64,000 nt of DNA from positions 14,663,501 to 14,727,500 of the forward strand of contig JBAIAC010000057.1 in assembly GCA_037349315.1 (NCBI GenBank). Direction: 5' to 3'. Under the pieces are notes generated by a model that searched no databases, had not been told where the DNA came from, and saw only the letters and a program-made list of their open reading frames with translations. The number at the start of each line of letters is the position of its first letter. The stretch's first letter is position 1. The DNA is from Chelydra serpentina. Taxonomy: Eukaryota > Chordata > Testudines > Chelydridae. The position numbers and the translations under genes are program-made. Positions 10,374 to 23,439 of this stretch are shown here, one piece after another.

Positions 10374-13300
10374 ATGTAGTTGCAGATACTGATGTGGAAT
10401 GCACTGTGTTGATAAATTGTATAGTCAATTGCTTGACCACACTTTGGTTCATTATGAAATCTTTTCAATAGACCAAATAACCAGTATCAGTCAGGTTGAT
10501 TGCTCAAAGTCTGTTGCTCAAATAGTATGCTACAGGAAGAAAGGTTCGATACAATACCATTGCCTGGAAACAGTCTCATGCAGTTTTAAATTTACCTTAT
10601 GAAGAAGGTGGGCTCCCAAAGTTATGCTCCTCAAGTCATCCTATTTATACCCACCCTGTTCACCATGTAAAAAAGTATGGCGTGCCATCTGAACCCAGAT
10701 TTAACCCATCAGCTTTCTACCTTGTTTTTCTGATATCATAGCATACCCCTTCTCTATTCTGACCACATGCATTCCAGGTACCAAGGGGCGTGAAGTCACC
10801 TCCTAGGTTTGTGCCAGGGTAGAACAATCATATCTTGTCCTTTTCCTTTGTCGCATCCCCGTACAGGCCTGTGCGAATAACTTCCTACCTGTTGCTATGG
10901 TAAAACACTCATATGTCCTGATCCTGACAGTTTTCCTGTCTACTTAAGCCAAAGCTTATTTCGGCTAATGCATGGGTGAACAGAATTGTGGGGAGAATGT
11001 AATACATTCAGTTAACATAACTTCCCAACACTTACAATACTAGCCAATACATTTATGTTAGGCATAACATGTGGGGCAGTTCATTGATTTCAGGATTTGC
11101 AGGAGTGAGGAATGAGAAATTGAACCCCTCTCCTCCAAGTTCCCTCTACCACTGCCTAGTTCCCTCTACCATTGAGAAATGGAGGTGCATCCCCTCTGCA
11201 AGACCAAAGGCCTCGACTGTTTTCCAAAAAACAAAGCTAACTTTCACCTTCCTTCCTGTGTGCCAAAATCCCCAAGTGCCTTCAACCCAGATATCCGAAC
11301 CTCTAGCTTCCCTGCTCACACATCTTATAGTGCATTTACATGCCTGGAATACAAAGTTTGCAGCAGAGTGAAAATGAAAAATTTGGGACAGTGTAAAATG
11401 AAATGAATTTGACAAAATAAATAACAAGGGACGCTCTCCTGGTGGGCTGTGGAAGCAGGGAGAGGGAGAGCAGTTCAAGGATTCCCATCACATAAGTTAG
11501 ATCTGCTATACTGGATAGGATACAGGACCTTGCTGGCTCAGAGGGCATGCACCACGAATGTTTTGTTACAGATTGTCATACATATATGGTGACATCCATG
11601 CATGTTACAAATGTTTGTCTTTTACGCTATTATCCTCCCAGCTCCTATGCACATTCTTCATTGCTGCTTAGGGACATCATCTGTGTTGCTAGTTCCCATA
11701 ACAACATGTGAATTCATCACTCCAAAACATTCTCTCTTCTTTTGGAAAATCAACCCAAATTCTCTAGTCTTTTGTCAGCCACTGAAGCATTTGAAGGCCT
11801 GACATCACTCTAAATCCCCCCTCCCAAAGAAATCCCATGATATACTCAGAATGGCTATTGTAATTATGAAGAATAAACTTACTACCTGTGCAACATTAGG
11901 TTTTGGGACCTGGTAAACATTTATTATTGAAGGGCCGCTAGATAAAAAGATTTTCTCTGAGCGCTGATTTGGTTGATGTATTAGTCTCTTTAGCATCTCC
12001 CTGACAGGTCTATTCAAAGCTTCCCTTGCATCTGGCCTTCCCCAGGCAAAGCCGCTTGTTACACTCGGCCCATCAGTCAAAAGGAGTTATAATAGCGCCT
12101 AAATGGGTCTTGTGCCACAGTGCCGTTGTATCCGCAAGAGAGCGATAAATACCAACTCTAGCACTCTCACCTGGTGAGAGGGCACAGCAGTGGTGCTGGT
12201 GTAGAGACCAGTTTGCATGTGTGTCCACAGCAACCCGGCACCGGGAAAGGAGTTCTTATGCAGAGTGAAGTGACAACAGACAGGCAATGGAGGCTTTGCA
12301 GTGTTGTGGCGAGACTGGTTTAGGTTCTGATTTTTCCTTCAAATGGTAAAGATGGAACAAAAGCAACTTGTGGCAAACTGGAAATGGATACGGTGAAGGT
12401 GTGCCTGAGGCTAGAGTTAGAAGACGTAGCCAGGAGTAAGACTGGCCAGTGACCCATGTGAGGCTCAGTTACTGAGTGAAGGAAGAGCCCAAGTCGACAT
12501 GGGCCAGTACAGATAGAGGGTGTTGATGTATTTCAGTGTAAGTGTGTAAAACACTTTGGAATCTTCTGGGGCAAGACACTTGTGTAAATGGTGTTTGTGA
12601 AAACACTGGCACCCATAGGTGGAAGGAGCTATCTAAATTGTATCAATAAATATTGTTTCATTTATTACCCTGGTTTGAGATTGGTGAATGCACGTTATAC
12701 ATCTCTGCCACAGACCTGGTCGAGACCTCGCGTGTTGGATGCCCCTCAGGCAGCTGTATTTCGACTCTCACGCTGGATCCAGGTGCTCTGAAGCTTGTTT
12801 GGGTAGGGTCCAGCACTGTGTCGTCTTTGGTGTCTAGGCTCACTCCCTGGCCACAGACTCTGGCGCCCCTTCTCAGGAGTGGGGCCCTGCAGTCCAGCTG
12901 CCCTAGACCCCAAGACCAGTGCTGACCCTCCCCTTCCTCCCCCAAGACTCCCAGTAGCTTAAGCACGCCCTCCTCAGAGCTCCACCCACGTGGCTATTCC
13001 AGTTTATAGTTTAATCCCTCCGGGACATGTGACAGTTGAAGCAAATAAGACCAAGACTTTGCAGAGGGATTTCTAAACACATCACTTTCAGAAAGCGCAA
13101 GATGTATATTGATCCAGGCAAAATAAGAAATACCTGTACACGAGTCCCTGCCTCGGTTTCCTTACCACTCTTGAGCATTATTTGGGATTTAGTTAGTGTC
13201 TTTTTTCAGGGTTCCAGGTCTCATCTCCTGGACTTGACTCCTCCAACTCAGGCTTCTCTTCCAGATCATGGAGTCTCCTCTCACTCCTGCCCCAAACTCC

Positions 13301-14157
13301 CTTTCTAGCTCAGAAAGCTAGAAAGCTTGGTGCTCATGACCTTCCAGCCTCTGGGTTTTTAAAAGCCAGCACTAACACCTTGGTCCTCTGAGCCTTCTCC
13401 TGTCTTATTCCATCCTCTTCTCTGTTGTCGACAAGCTGGAGAGAACTGGTTTTATCTACGTTGCAGCCATCTCATTGTTCTGTTAGGGTACGGGTAGGAC
13501 TCCTAGGTGTTACGGTAGTACAGATAATAATATTCAGCTGTTGATGATCCTTAACAACCGTCCCATTCAGAGGAGGACACCAGATGTCAGTCCCCTTCTC
13601 CTTGCCACAAGATGTATGATTCAAGAATACAGTAAGGATACCAGAAGGACATAAACATACAGAGAGTTCATAATATCAAACAGAATACACAAGTTGTGCA
13701 TAGAAAGATGCCCCAAACTGCCACACCGAGGTAGTTCAACTTTTTGGACTGGTGCCGTGCATTGTTCTATCATCAGCCTGCCTGGAAATGGGGAAGCTGT
13801 GGACAAAATCTGAATTCTGGGCAATATCTGTGACTGTGGTACCTTTTCTTTGGAAACATTCCATTTTTAATGCAGCCATCGGCTTATGACTGGTAGCTAA
13901 GGAACTAAAAGCCCAGAGAGAAATTAAAAGCCTGTTTGCTGGTGCTAAGGGTGCTATCATCAATCACCAGCATTGCACTTCACTCAAAAGACACCCTATA
14001 TCCTGTGCTTTTAAGGACCGTGTACATTTGCTTTGTAGGGAAGAAATTCCAGCTTGCAATAGGTTATATGACCATTTTCATTACGTTAAAAACCTACATA
14101 AAAAAACATTAAAATCTAGACATTTTGCTAGTGTTGTCCAACTTCACATACAGTTTA
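10374..14157. other. Long unassigned stretch with GC-rich middle
   Basis: I recognise no confident element across 3.8 kb. The segment 12706-13034 is GC-rich, begins TGCCACAG and ends TGTGACA, so it could be an old LTR, but its flanking bases do not match. Open frames of 60-110 codons in 11.0-11.5 kb overlap one another on both strands and show no domain. Confidence 0.35.
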
Positions 14158-14417
14158 TAATAGAACACCGGTTCTCAAACTGTGGGTCAGGACCCCAAAG
14201 TGGATCGTAACCCAATTTTAATGAGGTTGCCAGGGCCAGCATTAGACTTGCTGGGACCCAGGGCTGATGCTGAAGCCCTAGCTCAGGCTGTGGCCCCATC
14301 TCCACCCCACCCAGGGTGGCAGGGCTCAGGCTCCACCCCCCTCCTAGGGTCATTTAGTAACTTTGTTCTCAGAAGGGGGTCACGTTGCAATGAAGTTTGA
14401 GAACCCATGTAATAGAA
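14158..14417. mobile_element. hAT-type MITE with exact 8-bp duplication
   Basis: The element is 14166-14409 (244 bp). The left end CACCGGTTCTCAAACTGTGG and the inverse of the right end GAAGTTTGAGAACCCATG are terminal inverted repeats of the GGTTCTCAAAC type common in hAT MITEs. Exact TAATAGAA flanks it at 14158-14165 and 14410-14417. The interior is GC-rich and non-coding. Confidence 0.92.
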
Positions 14418-14892
14418 GATAAGAACAGCCACACTGGGTCAGACCAAAGGTCCATCTGACCCAGTATCCTGTCTTCTGACAGTGGCCAATGTCAGATGCC
14501 CCAGAGGGAATGAACAGAACAGGTAATCACCAAATGATCCATCCCCTGTCGCCCATTCCCAGCTTCTGGCAAACAGAGGCTAGGGACACCATCCCCGCCC
14601 ATCCTGGCTAATAGCCATTGATGGACTTATCCTCCAGGTACATATTTACTTTTTTTGAACCCTATTATAGTCTTGGCCTTCACAACATCCTCTGGCAAGG
14701 AGTTCCATAGCCTATGGACCATATGTTGACTGTACATTGTGTGAAGAAATACTTCCTTTTATTTGTTTTTAAACCTGCTGCCTATTAATTTCATTTGGTG
14801 ACCCCTAGTTCATGTGTTATGAGGAGTAAATAACACTTCCTTATTTACTTTCGCCACACCAGTCATGATTTTATAGATCTCTATCATACCTC
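14418..14892 (-). mobile_element. CR1-type LINE 3' UTR fragment
   Basis: The minus-strand LINE end starts at the plus-strand text GATAAGAACAGCCACACTGG and runs through CTTCTGGCAAACAGAGGCTA to about CTATCATACCTCCC. It is the same family as the plus-strand copy at 48.5-49.0 kb, whose end carries the inverse of CACTGGGTCAGACC. It abuts the hAT duplication directly. Only the 3' part is present and no ORF remains. Confidence 0.85.
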
Positions 14893-16012
14893 CCTTACGT
14901 AAAAGGGCCAAATTGCAGTTGCTCATCCAACCATAATATTGGCATTTCCTAACATTGCAAGCTTAACATTCTTTAAATGTAAGGTTCTGTATGTTATTTC
15001 CTAAGATTTTTAAAAAGCAAACTGAAAAAAATCATCCTTTGGAATCATGTTAAACTCTTGCATGGGCCAGCAGCAAGAATGGAAACTAGCAGCTTTAGAC
15101 CCACACTATAGTTCCCTGCCACTTACACTGGGGGGAGTAACTGATTGTTATCCTCCAAGTGGGCCAGCCACTAGAGGCAAATGTGACACACACTTTGCTA
15201 AGTGGTTTTAAAAGCTGTTTACTGGACAGCAAAGGGATATTAGAAACCAGAAATCCTAGAAGAGTGTGTTCTCTAGTGGTTAGAGATGGCACAGCCAAAT
15301 ACAGTCCTACTGATGGGCAGTGTGGCTAACTGGATGAGACTCCATATTAGAGACTTGGGTTCTATACCAGAAGTGATCTCGTGCAACCTCTGTTACTTTA
15401 TTTGTCAGCCCCCTTTAATTAGCATGAAACATTGCTCAGTAACAAAGGCTATGAAGTGCACAGCATTAACACACGTATGTGGGAGAGCTGAGACTGGAAC
15501 CCATGAATTCCTGGTTTGTAGCCCAGTATGCCTTTCACAAATGGCTGCTCTTCCCTGGCTTTAACGCTGTGCCTACTCTATAGTGGGGTCAAGCAGGAGG
15601 CTCAATGAAATTGGCATGTGGTAAAACTTGGGGCTGGAGCATGCTCAGTGCAGATGGAATATTTGGAGATTTTAGCCCCAAGCCTCTAACAGGATCTTCC
15701 AAGCATATGCAAATGAGTTTTCAGAAGCTTATAACTTGGTGAAATCTGGGTGAATTTTCATAGGGTCAGTAAAGGATTCCTCTCGGACTCCAGGACTATA
15801 CCTGTATACAATGTCAGGTTTCCTAGAGCTCTTCATTGGAATAGTTGGGGAAAAGTTTGGGGGTTTTGTGTGCGCCTTTTTGCATTTTTTTCCCCTTCAA
15901 TCAGAGCTGCTGGATGCTCATCACTTGTGAAATTCAGAACCCTACATATATGCCTAAATAGTGATACGGGAGCCTGAATTTTGGCACCCAATTTTGAAAA
16001 TCTTGACCCATG
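14893..16012. other. Unassigned stretch, possible old SINE near 15.3 kb
   Basis: Sequence near 15318-15370 (GTGTGGCTAACTGGATGAGA and then GACTTGGGTTCTATACC) resembles the tRNA-like head of a MIR SINE but is too diverged to assign. The rest is not recognised. Confidence 0.3.
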
Positions 16013-16138
16013 TGTCTAAAGTTAGACACCTAAATGTGTAACCAAATGGCCTGATTTTCAGATGGTGCTGACAATCCACAGCTCCCAGGGAAGTTAAATC
16101 AATGCCTAAATATGAATTTAGGTGTCTAACTTTAGACA
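16013..16138. repeat. Perfect 22-bp inverted repeat
   Basis: The arm at 16013-16034 is the exact inverse of 16117-16138; both contain TTTAGGTGTCTAACTTTAG or its complement. The spacer is 82 bp. Related TTAGGCACCTAA-type text occurs at about 62480-62660, so this is probably a dispersed palindromic repeat of a non-autonomous DNA transposon. Its ends were not located. Confidence 0.75.
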
Positions 16139-18468
16139 TTAAGGTTTGAAAATGTCAACATTCATTTTTAATGATAGTTTACATGTACTTTAATAATGGC
16201 ACAATGTCTGTGGAATTAATACTATAGTTGCATAAATGCCAACACAATTAACCATAATTAATCATCTCACATTAGCTTCCAAAGGAAGGAAGGAGTGGTA
16301 ATGAGAAACTGTATTGCACAATTTATTTTTAATTGGGACAGACTGTTTTATTTTTCAAGTGATTTGTAGTACTGCTACAGGATTGTAATTCCAGCAGAAC
16401 AGAAATAAATGTGTTAAAATTCCTTACTAAGGTAATTCATGAGTCCTAAATAATTTTGTAAGTGGAGAACTGTATCTTTCCTGGGTGAGATTCCCATTCT
16501 TGGTTGGGAGCAGGTAGTGTAATAATTAATTACCAGTGAGCATCCAATGTGCTTTATCAACTCTGGAATCAATATCAGTGATAATCAATATAGGAATGCA
16601 TGTTAGAGACTAGAGCCCAGGTCCTCTGAGTCATTTAGGCATCTACCTCTCCCTATTGGGCCTAACCATTATAGTGCAACATTGCTGTAAAAAAGCTTTC
16701 ACCTTTACCTACGCAGAGCAAAGGGAATCAGTTGTTTGATCTGAAGCTGTGTTGTTTTTCTGGTCTGTTATGAAAAATACCTGGTCTAGATGGACCTAAA
16801 AGGGCTTGTTTCACCCTCTAATTTGTTTGTTTTTATGCAACATGCTTCATATGCAAAATATGAAGAGCCAGGACCTAACCAGGTATACCAGTATAAATCG
16901 AGAGTAATTTCCAATGATGATATTCTGATTCTGCACCATTTAAGTCAGATTTCCCCAGTGACTCTCACTGAGAATCAAATATGGGTCTTCCTAGGAAATT
17001 TTTATTTTGGATTTTAAGAAGTTAGCACAAGGATTCAAAAGCATTGGATTATTATTTTGCAAGTAGAGTGGACGGGGGGAGGAGGGCAGCATGTTTGGAT
17101 ATGTGCTTCTCTTAGAGTTTCTCAGGGGAAAACTTAGAGTCTAATTCTGCAGTGAGCCTGGCACAAGTACAACCTCAATGGTATTTGAGGGTGCTCAGCA
17201 TCTCATGCATCAGGCCAGGCGGGTGTGAACTTGTCTGTCTGTCTCACTCTGTTGCACTGCATTCTCAATACTTCAGCCCGAGAGTTAACAATACCGGGCT
17301 TTGACCAGTGCCTGTGATGTAGGAAAGGGCTATTCCAATTGCTAGTCAGACATTACTGTCACAATGTGTTTATTTTTCATGAAGATTTACGTATATCCTC
17401 ATTCTTCTCCAGTTACAGAGGGGGCTTACAAGAGAGTCTTCACAGCTCCCATAGGTTGACTTGAGGTTGTCATTAGTTTAAGATGTTGTTGGCACTGGAT
17501 TACAGGGGCTACAGCCAAGAAACATGTTTAGGAGTTTGGATTACTCTTGTAAATTTTAATTAATCACTTTGCTGCTGTATAAGGCAGCTCTATAGCACAC
17601 ACTTAATGCTCAAGTATTCCATTTCTTACAGCAACATTGGACTGTGGGTTAAAATATAAAGCAGCAGGGCAACAAATGTCTCCTTTCATGACAGTTTTAT
17701 TTGTGAAGGAGCTTTCTAAGTACTCCATGAGACTGGAGGAATCTTATTTTATGGGTACATGTTAATGCATTTTACTGCTATTATGTCTGCACTGTCCATT
17801 GAGGAAAGTGGTCACTGGAAACATCTATCCATTTGTGCAGACATCTCTCTAAATGTAGCTTCAGAAATGTTGTCATCTTCTGGCACTTTATGGATTGCAA
17901 AAGTTACCCAGAATGTATTAAATACATGCAATGGCCAGTCTGGTTCCTAAGGAAAAGTGTGCATTATGGGTTGTATCTTATTACAGTAGCTAGGGGTTAA
18001 GTGGTTTCAGGGTGTAGTCTGGGGGGCTGCCGAATCCATTTACCATCTCTCAATTTATATTCATGAGAGGACAAGAATAAGCTTTTCAAAAACCAGATTT
18101 TAGGCAAAAATAAAAATCGTCATCTTTGCCCTTTTCCTGTCACCCACGGCGCCTCCCAGAATAGCCAGGCATAAACCATGATGTAAATCTAACGATAAGC
18201 GGGGCTGCTGCACTCTCTTACCCAGCACTGTTTCCTGCCCCTTGTCCGTTACATCAGCCAAAAGCAGGAAGCTTGACAGCCCAGCTGTGCACCACTAATT
18301 ACCACCTGTAAACTAGTTATGACAGGTGTGCACCGTGTCCCATCCTCTCTCTTCCCCTCTGCTATTCCTCCTCAACCATCACTCCCAGCCTCAGAGCAGC
18401 TTGTCAGTAATGCAACAGCTGGAACATTTGCTTCTTCAGCTGAGCTACTCTGAAGCTATGAACTACAG
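16139..18468. other. Unassigned AT-rich stretch
   Basis: Apart from a possible reversed tRNA-SINE head near 16610-16680, nothing is recognised. Short open frames are chance-like. Confidence 0.35.
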
Positions 18469-18499
18469 GTGTGTGTGTTTGTGTGTGTGTGTGTGTGTG
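18469..18499. repeat. (GT)n microsatellite
   Basis: About 15 GT units with one interruption (GTTTGT), ending in GAGAGA. Confidence 0.95.
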
Positions 18500-19039
18500 A
18501 GAGAATTTAAGTAGCTTCCTTCAGACACCACTTCATGCACCTAGATATGCATTCTGCACAACACACATTACATTAGTGATGCTTTGCCCATGAAATATTT
18601 AACTTTGAACCTTAAGAAAAATGAGTTTGTGGGGAGAGGAATGGCTGAGTCAGGGGACAAGTAACAGATACAGAATCTGTCAACTCTAGACCACCAGTTC
18701 AGAACAATTCTTGGCTAGAAGTAATAAACAATCATTCGATGGAAACAAGTTTTTGACAGTCTATGTAAAATGGGTCAGTGGGCAGCTGTCAACGTCACAG
18801 AAGCTGCCACAGTTGATACTGGTTGGCCCCTTGTTGGCAGGCTCAGCAGACAGGCCAAGCTGCGTATGGACCATGGTCAGTCTGAATTTTCCTCCCAGCC
18901 ATAGGGATAGTTCCAATAGAACAGGGTGAGGCATGGCAGTTGGAATTGTGTGCAGAGAATTTGTGGTCATGGCTGTTGGAATCGCTAAGTGTGATATTCA
19001 TCTCTTTGCAGAGGGCCCCATACACCTCTTAAGGATTTA
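18500..19039. other. Unassigned stretch
   Basis: No recognisable feature. Overlapping frames on both strands around 18.7-19.0 kb look like mutual shadows without a domain. Confidence 0.35.
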
Positions 19040-19252
19040 GGGGAGGAGGGATAATAGCCCAGTGGTTTGAGTATTAGCCTGCTAAACCCAGGGTTGTGAG
19101 TTCAATCCTTGAGGGGGCCATTTAGGGATCTGGGGCAAAAATCTGTCAGGGGACAGTACTTGGTCCTGCTAGTGAAGGCAGGGGACCGGACTCAATGACC
19201 TTTCAAGGTCCTTCCAGTTCTATGAGATAGGTATATCTCCCTATATATATAT
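19040..19252 (+). mobile_element. Turtle tRNA-derived SINE, variant tail
   Basis: The head contains GCCCAGTGGTTTGAGTATTA (A-box region) and GTTGTGAGTTCAATCCTTGA (B-box). The body GGGGGCCATTTAGGGATCTG is followed by a tail that differs from the other SINEs here: ACTTGGTCCTGCTAGTGAAG, then TTCCAGTTCTATGAGATAGG, ending in a short AT run. It therefore represents a second tail subtype of the same family. Confidence 0.9.
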
Positions 19253-19546
19253 CATGTTTAAATCTTATTTATGGGCTTAAATGGACCTTGTGTGGTCCAT
19301 AGGACTTCTGTTGCCACTCTGCACAGGGGTGAATTTCACCCAGTCTCTAGGACTTTCAGTGCAGCACCTTCTACCAACACTAAATTCACTAAGAAAGTAA
19401 CAAATAAATTATAAGAAAATATATAGGGCCAAATCCTGAGTTGGTGTACAACAGGTTTTCATTCCATTGACTTCAGTGGAGCTATGTCAAGGATCTGGCT
19501 TGTAATGTACAGTCATACAAAAATACAGTGCACAGACTGTCTTAAA

Positions 19547-19740
19547 CAGTGGTTCTCATACTTTTGTAGTGGTGACCCCTTTCACACAGCAAGCCTCTGA
19601 GTGTGACTCCCCCTTATACATTAAACACTTTTTTTCTATTTAGCCCTATTATAAATGCTGGAGGTAAAGCAGGGTTTGGGGTGGAGGCTGACAGCTCGCA
19701 ACCCCCTGAGGGGTCATGACCCCCAGTTTGAGAACCCCTG
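19547..19740. mobile_element. hAT-type MITE, eroded target duplication
   Basis: The left end CAGTGGTTCTCATACTTTTG and the inverse of the right end AGTTTGAGAACCCCTG form the terminal inverted repeats. The right half carries GAGGGGTCATGACCCCCAGT. The 8-bp flanks (GTCTTAAA and GTTACACA) match poorly, so the site duplication is decayed or one end is lost. No transposase is encoded. Confidence 0.8.
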
Positions 19741-21338
19741 GTTACACATTCAGTCCAATTGAAAGAGATATTGTAAAGAAAGGGGAGAGAAAGGGGATTT
19801 GAATCGGCACGTACTCCTTTTTTTAATATTCTGACATTGGTGGTACATATTAGGTACCATCTAGACATTAATCAGAATGGAAAATCAGCTTTGGCATAAA
19901 GGAGTCTGCTGTGAAAAGGAGATCAGAGACTCACAGAAATTAAAGATGGAGGAGGCATATTAGATTAGCTCTCGTCTGTGTCCGGTTTGCATTTGTTCCC
20001 AACAGTGCGTTTTCTCGTGCTTTTCGCAGTTTAGTGTTAACTGTACTTATGGGCCTTCCACCACTTCCCCTCGGAGACTATTCTACAGGATCAAAGATTT
20101 CGCTGGCAGAAGGTTTTCCTAATATTCAGCCTCAATCTCCTCCTTTTTAATGTTATCCCCGAACTCAGTTACACCCCTAAATAATTCCTGGCACTTATTC
20201 CCTTCAGTTATTTGTAGGTCTTGTAATCTTCCCTCTAACATCACTCCCTCCAGCCCCCTGGTCACTTGGTTGCTGTGCCCTAATCTTCCACTAGTTTGTC
20301 CATATATTTCTAGTACATGTCCCGAGCTCAAGATAATCTTGGCTTTTATGGTATAGCCCTGCATAGTGGTTAGCATGGAGTTGCACTATCCCGGGAGACG
20401 CACCTGAGAGATTTTGCCTCAGGCAAACAGGTCTGTGTGAAGGGAGAAGGAGGTGACCCTCACCCTGCCTTGTTTTTGGCATTCTGTTCCCAGGGACCAG
20501 GACTGGCTGTGTCAGTCTGGGAGCTGTCGAGGCAAAGAACCACAGAGCGTGTGTGTGTCTAGCAGCCTTGGGATCTAGCACAAGAGGCACTACAATGATC
20601 TGATTTCCTGTGATCTTGCCCCTCTTGTATTTCAACAGTGGGTGCTGAATTGTTCTGCTCCGCCTCTTTCCCTCCGTGCCCCTCCCTGCGAGCTTGCAAG
20701 AGGGATGAACAGAGGCACGGTACAGCAGCCATTTTGCAGAAGTGGTCTAATGTAGGGTAGTAAATCTCATAAGTCGCCAGGGCTGGGAACCAAACCGAAT
20801 ACCAGGCCTAGCCTCTCTACGCAGATACCTGTCCTGCTGTCGCTGTGCATTCCTGACTAGAACCGGTGTACCTACTTCCACCAAACCCGTCCCAGAGCCT
20901 GGCATCAAACCAGCTGATCAGCAACTCAGTCCCCTGCTCACGTCTTAACCATCTGCTTCCAGTGGTGGTCCCTGGAGAGTCTGCCAGTCAGCAAAGCAGA
21001 CGGAAAGCTCATAGGCTGGTGGGTTAGATTATTTTTGGACCTTGCATACAGCCATCTGTTTGGGAGGGAGCCACAGGCTTGTGTTACCCGCCTGGGGCAA
21101 GGTGCTGTGGTAGCCTGTGGGGAGGAGGAAGCAAACAGGATGAAGAAAATTACCCTCCTCTAAAGAAGCTGGATCAGCTGTGTGACTGTTCGGAGCCTTC
21201 AGGCAGCCAGGCCCTGGCTGACCCGCAGTGAAACATCAGCCTGTACCTGGCCTCCCATCCCCATCACTTCTGGCTGCCTACAGCCCAGACAATGCTGGGC
21301 TACCAGAAAAGTTTAGTTTCCGTGCAACGCTGACTCCC
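19741..21338. other. Unassigned stretch
   Basis: No dispersed repeat recognised. A 114-codon minus-strand frame at 20291-20635 and its neighbours overlap on both strands and carry no domain. Confidence 0.35.
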
Positions 21339-21404
21339 GTTGCCCATGGCAACCTGGTTTTGAGTCTGTCAAGTATATATAGAAACCTTTGTTGCTATAG
21401 CAAC
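21339..21404. promoter_or_regulatory. Pair of RFX X-box-like motifs around a TATA-like stretch
   Basis: GTTGCCCATGGCAAC at 21339-21353 matches the RFX X-box pattern GTNRCC, 0-3 spacer, RGYAAC exactly. GTTGCTATAGCAAC at 21391-21404 is a perfect 14-bp palindrome of the same type with one deviation (GCT for GCC). The starts are 52 bp apart, about five helical turns. TATATATAG lies between them near 21374-21382. RFX factors bind such sites in promoters of ciliary genes. Whether this is a working promoter or enhancer is inference; no adjacent gene is identified. Confidence 0.45.
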
Positions 21405-22825
21405 CGTCCAATGCTTTTTAAAATGGAGCAGTCAGTTTCTCAGGTTGAGAAGCAGCAAAGTGCTGCTGCTGTCCAGGAGGCAAACAGCTGTTTTCAATCC
21501 TTTCTGCAAAAGGTTCCAGATCTAGTATGCTAGGCCTGATGTCTGGGTTCATCATACAAGGAGGTGCTGTAAGCCCCTCTGGGGGGAGGGGGCGGTGGGG
21601 CTCCAGCTGTTGTCTTGATCCTGCAGTGAAGATTGTTCAGTGGCTGAAATTTTCAATGTTGTTGTTTGTTTTTTCCGCCCATTTCTTTGTCAGCCTGGAA
21701 ACATCAGAGTTAAACCACAGCACCAGAAAAAAACCGATGATCTCACCAGAAGGTGATAAATTATAAATCACAGACGAAGACTCCCGTGACCTGCAGCCCA
21801 TAAGCCCGTGTGATACAGTCTTGTAAGAGAGCAGGCGGCACTTAAAGGATTGAATGTTGTAGCCTGCAGGAAAACAATCTGATACCATCTAAAAAGAGGG
21901 CGGGGAGAGGGGGGGATCTCAGCAGTAGGAAGGCTTACCTCATAGCTGTAAAGATTAGTGTGGCTTTGGCGAAGGTACCCGCAGTGTGATTGCTAACCAG
22001 CAGTGGTTGGTTGCTGTTGCAGGTTGAGCTGTTCCCATCACGTCTGGTGGGCCATACACAAGATGAGTGTAGTGGTTCTCCGTTCTAGCTACCACATTGT
22101 ATACAGTTATCACCACACTTTGCACCAGTTGGTGCAGTCTGCCGAGAAGGCATGGAGACTGAACTACCCCTGTTACACTTGGAGGCAGCCCCTCGCCCCG
22201 ATCAGGACTGTGGCATGCTGTCAGGGCAGTGTTTGTGGGACTGTCCTGTCGATTCAACAGAACTTCATTCACCAGGGCTGTGAAGCAAACCCCTTCCATG
22301 ACATTAAATCCATACAGTTTAATTTTATCTGACGTGTGTGACTATATGCAATTTATTTTCCAATGTACAAATTAGCTCTACATAATTTGCATAAGGTGCA
22401 CAAAACTTGCCGGCTAGTAACAGGAAATCAAACCCACTTGTATTTGGTTCACCTGCATTCAAAATCATGAAATCTTCCTGAAATGATTCATCCAAAGCCA
22501 CAGTGCCATGGTTTGCCTTGTGCAGAGAGCTGCTCCAAGGAAAGGGACAGGCTGTGGAGCTAAAAGGCAGCTTTTTAGCTGCAAAATTGTGCAAGCCGGA
22601 TTGAGCTATTTCGGGAACACGCTGTAATGTATGCGTCTAGCCTCACTCTCTTCAGTAACAGCCAAATGTTTTTCATGCAGTAAAGAAAGTAAAATAGAAC
22701 AACACTGTCCTGGAGCCAGATTTTCCATGTACTCCCTAAACTGTGGCTGCAAAAGCCTGCATGAGTGCACACAAACACGTAATTAAATGCATCAGTTACA
22801 AGAGGGGTATTGCAGTGAGACAAGA
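21405..22825. other. Unassigned stretch
   Basis: No repeat or exon recognised. Frames of 79-114 codons on both strands around 21.5-22.3 kb overlap and show no domain. Confidence 0.35.
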
Positions 22826-22905
22826 ATCTTCTGAGTGTAATCTTAGTTCAGCCACTGACTCACTGTGTGGCCTAGGGTTAGCCACACCACTCTCTTTATT
22901 GTTGT
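22826..22905 (+). mobile_element. MIR-like SINE fragment
   Basis: TTCAGCCACTGACTCACTGT followed by GTGGCCTAGGGTTAGCCACACC resembles the central part of MIR. It is short and diverged. Confidence 0.5.
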
Positions 22906-23079
22906 GATTAATTAGAACTAGTTAGGAATTTTTTGACTTTTTTTGTCGGAAAATGCTGATTTGTCAAAACTCAGGCTTTTTCTGGGAATGTATTAGTTTT
23001 GGCAAAACTTTTGTCAGCAAGGTTTTTTTAGGTCCAGGACAGAATTTCTGGTCAAAATCAGAGCCAGACGGACCCACCC

Positions 23080-23335
23080 CAGAATAACCAATAGCTCAGA
23101 GATGTTAGGGCACTCGCCTGGGATCTGGGAGATGTGAATCGGGCAGAGTGGGGGCTTGAGACATGGTCTTGCGTGTCCCATTAGGTGCCCTGACCACTGG
23201 ACTCTAGAGTCAGCCTTGCGCTCTCTGGCCCAATGAATATTCAATAATTTATACAAAATGGAACAGCTCTACCAGGAGAGAGTGACTCTGTAGCCAAGTG
23301 GTTAGGGCGCTCGACCGGGGTGTGCTCTGTGTGGT
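23080..23335. mobile_element. Two tRNA-like SINE head scraps
   Basis: TCAGAGATGTTAGGGCACTC near 23095-23114 and AGCCAAGTGGTTAGGGCGCT near 23293-23312 resemble the A-box region of tRNA-derived SINEs. Neither has a full body, so they are probably old fragments. Confidence 0.4.
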
Positions 23336-23439
23336 AGCTACACTGATGCAAAAATCCCATCGCAGACAAACCCATAGTCTTTGAAAAAGAATGGGGGAAA
23401 AGTGCATCAAGATATAGAAGGGGAAGTGAAAGCGAATAA

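Noticed and set aside
12706..13034. GC-rich segment with TG...CA ends as a solo LTR
   Set aside because: Flanking pentamers (ATCTC and GTTGA) do not match, no TATA or polyadenylation signal was convincing, and no second copy is in the window.
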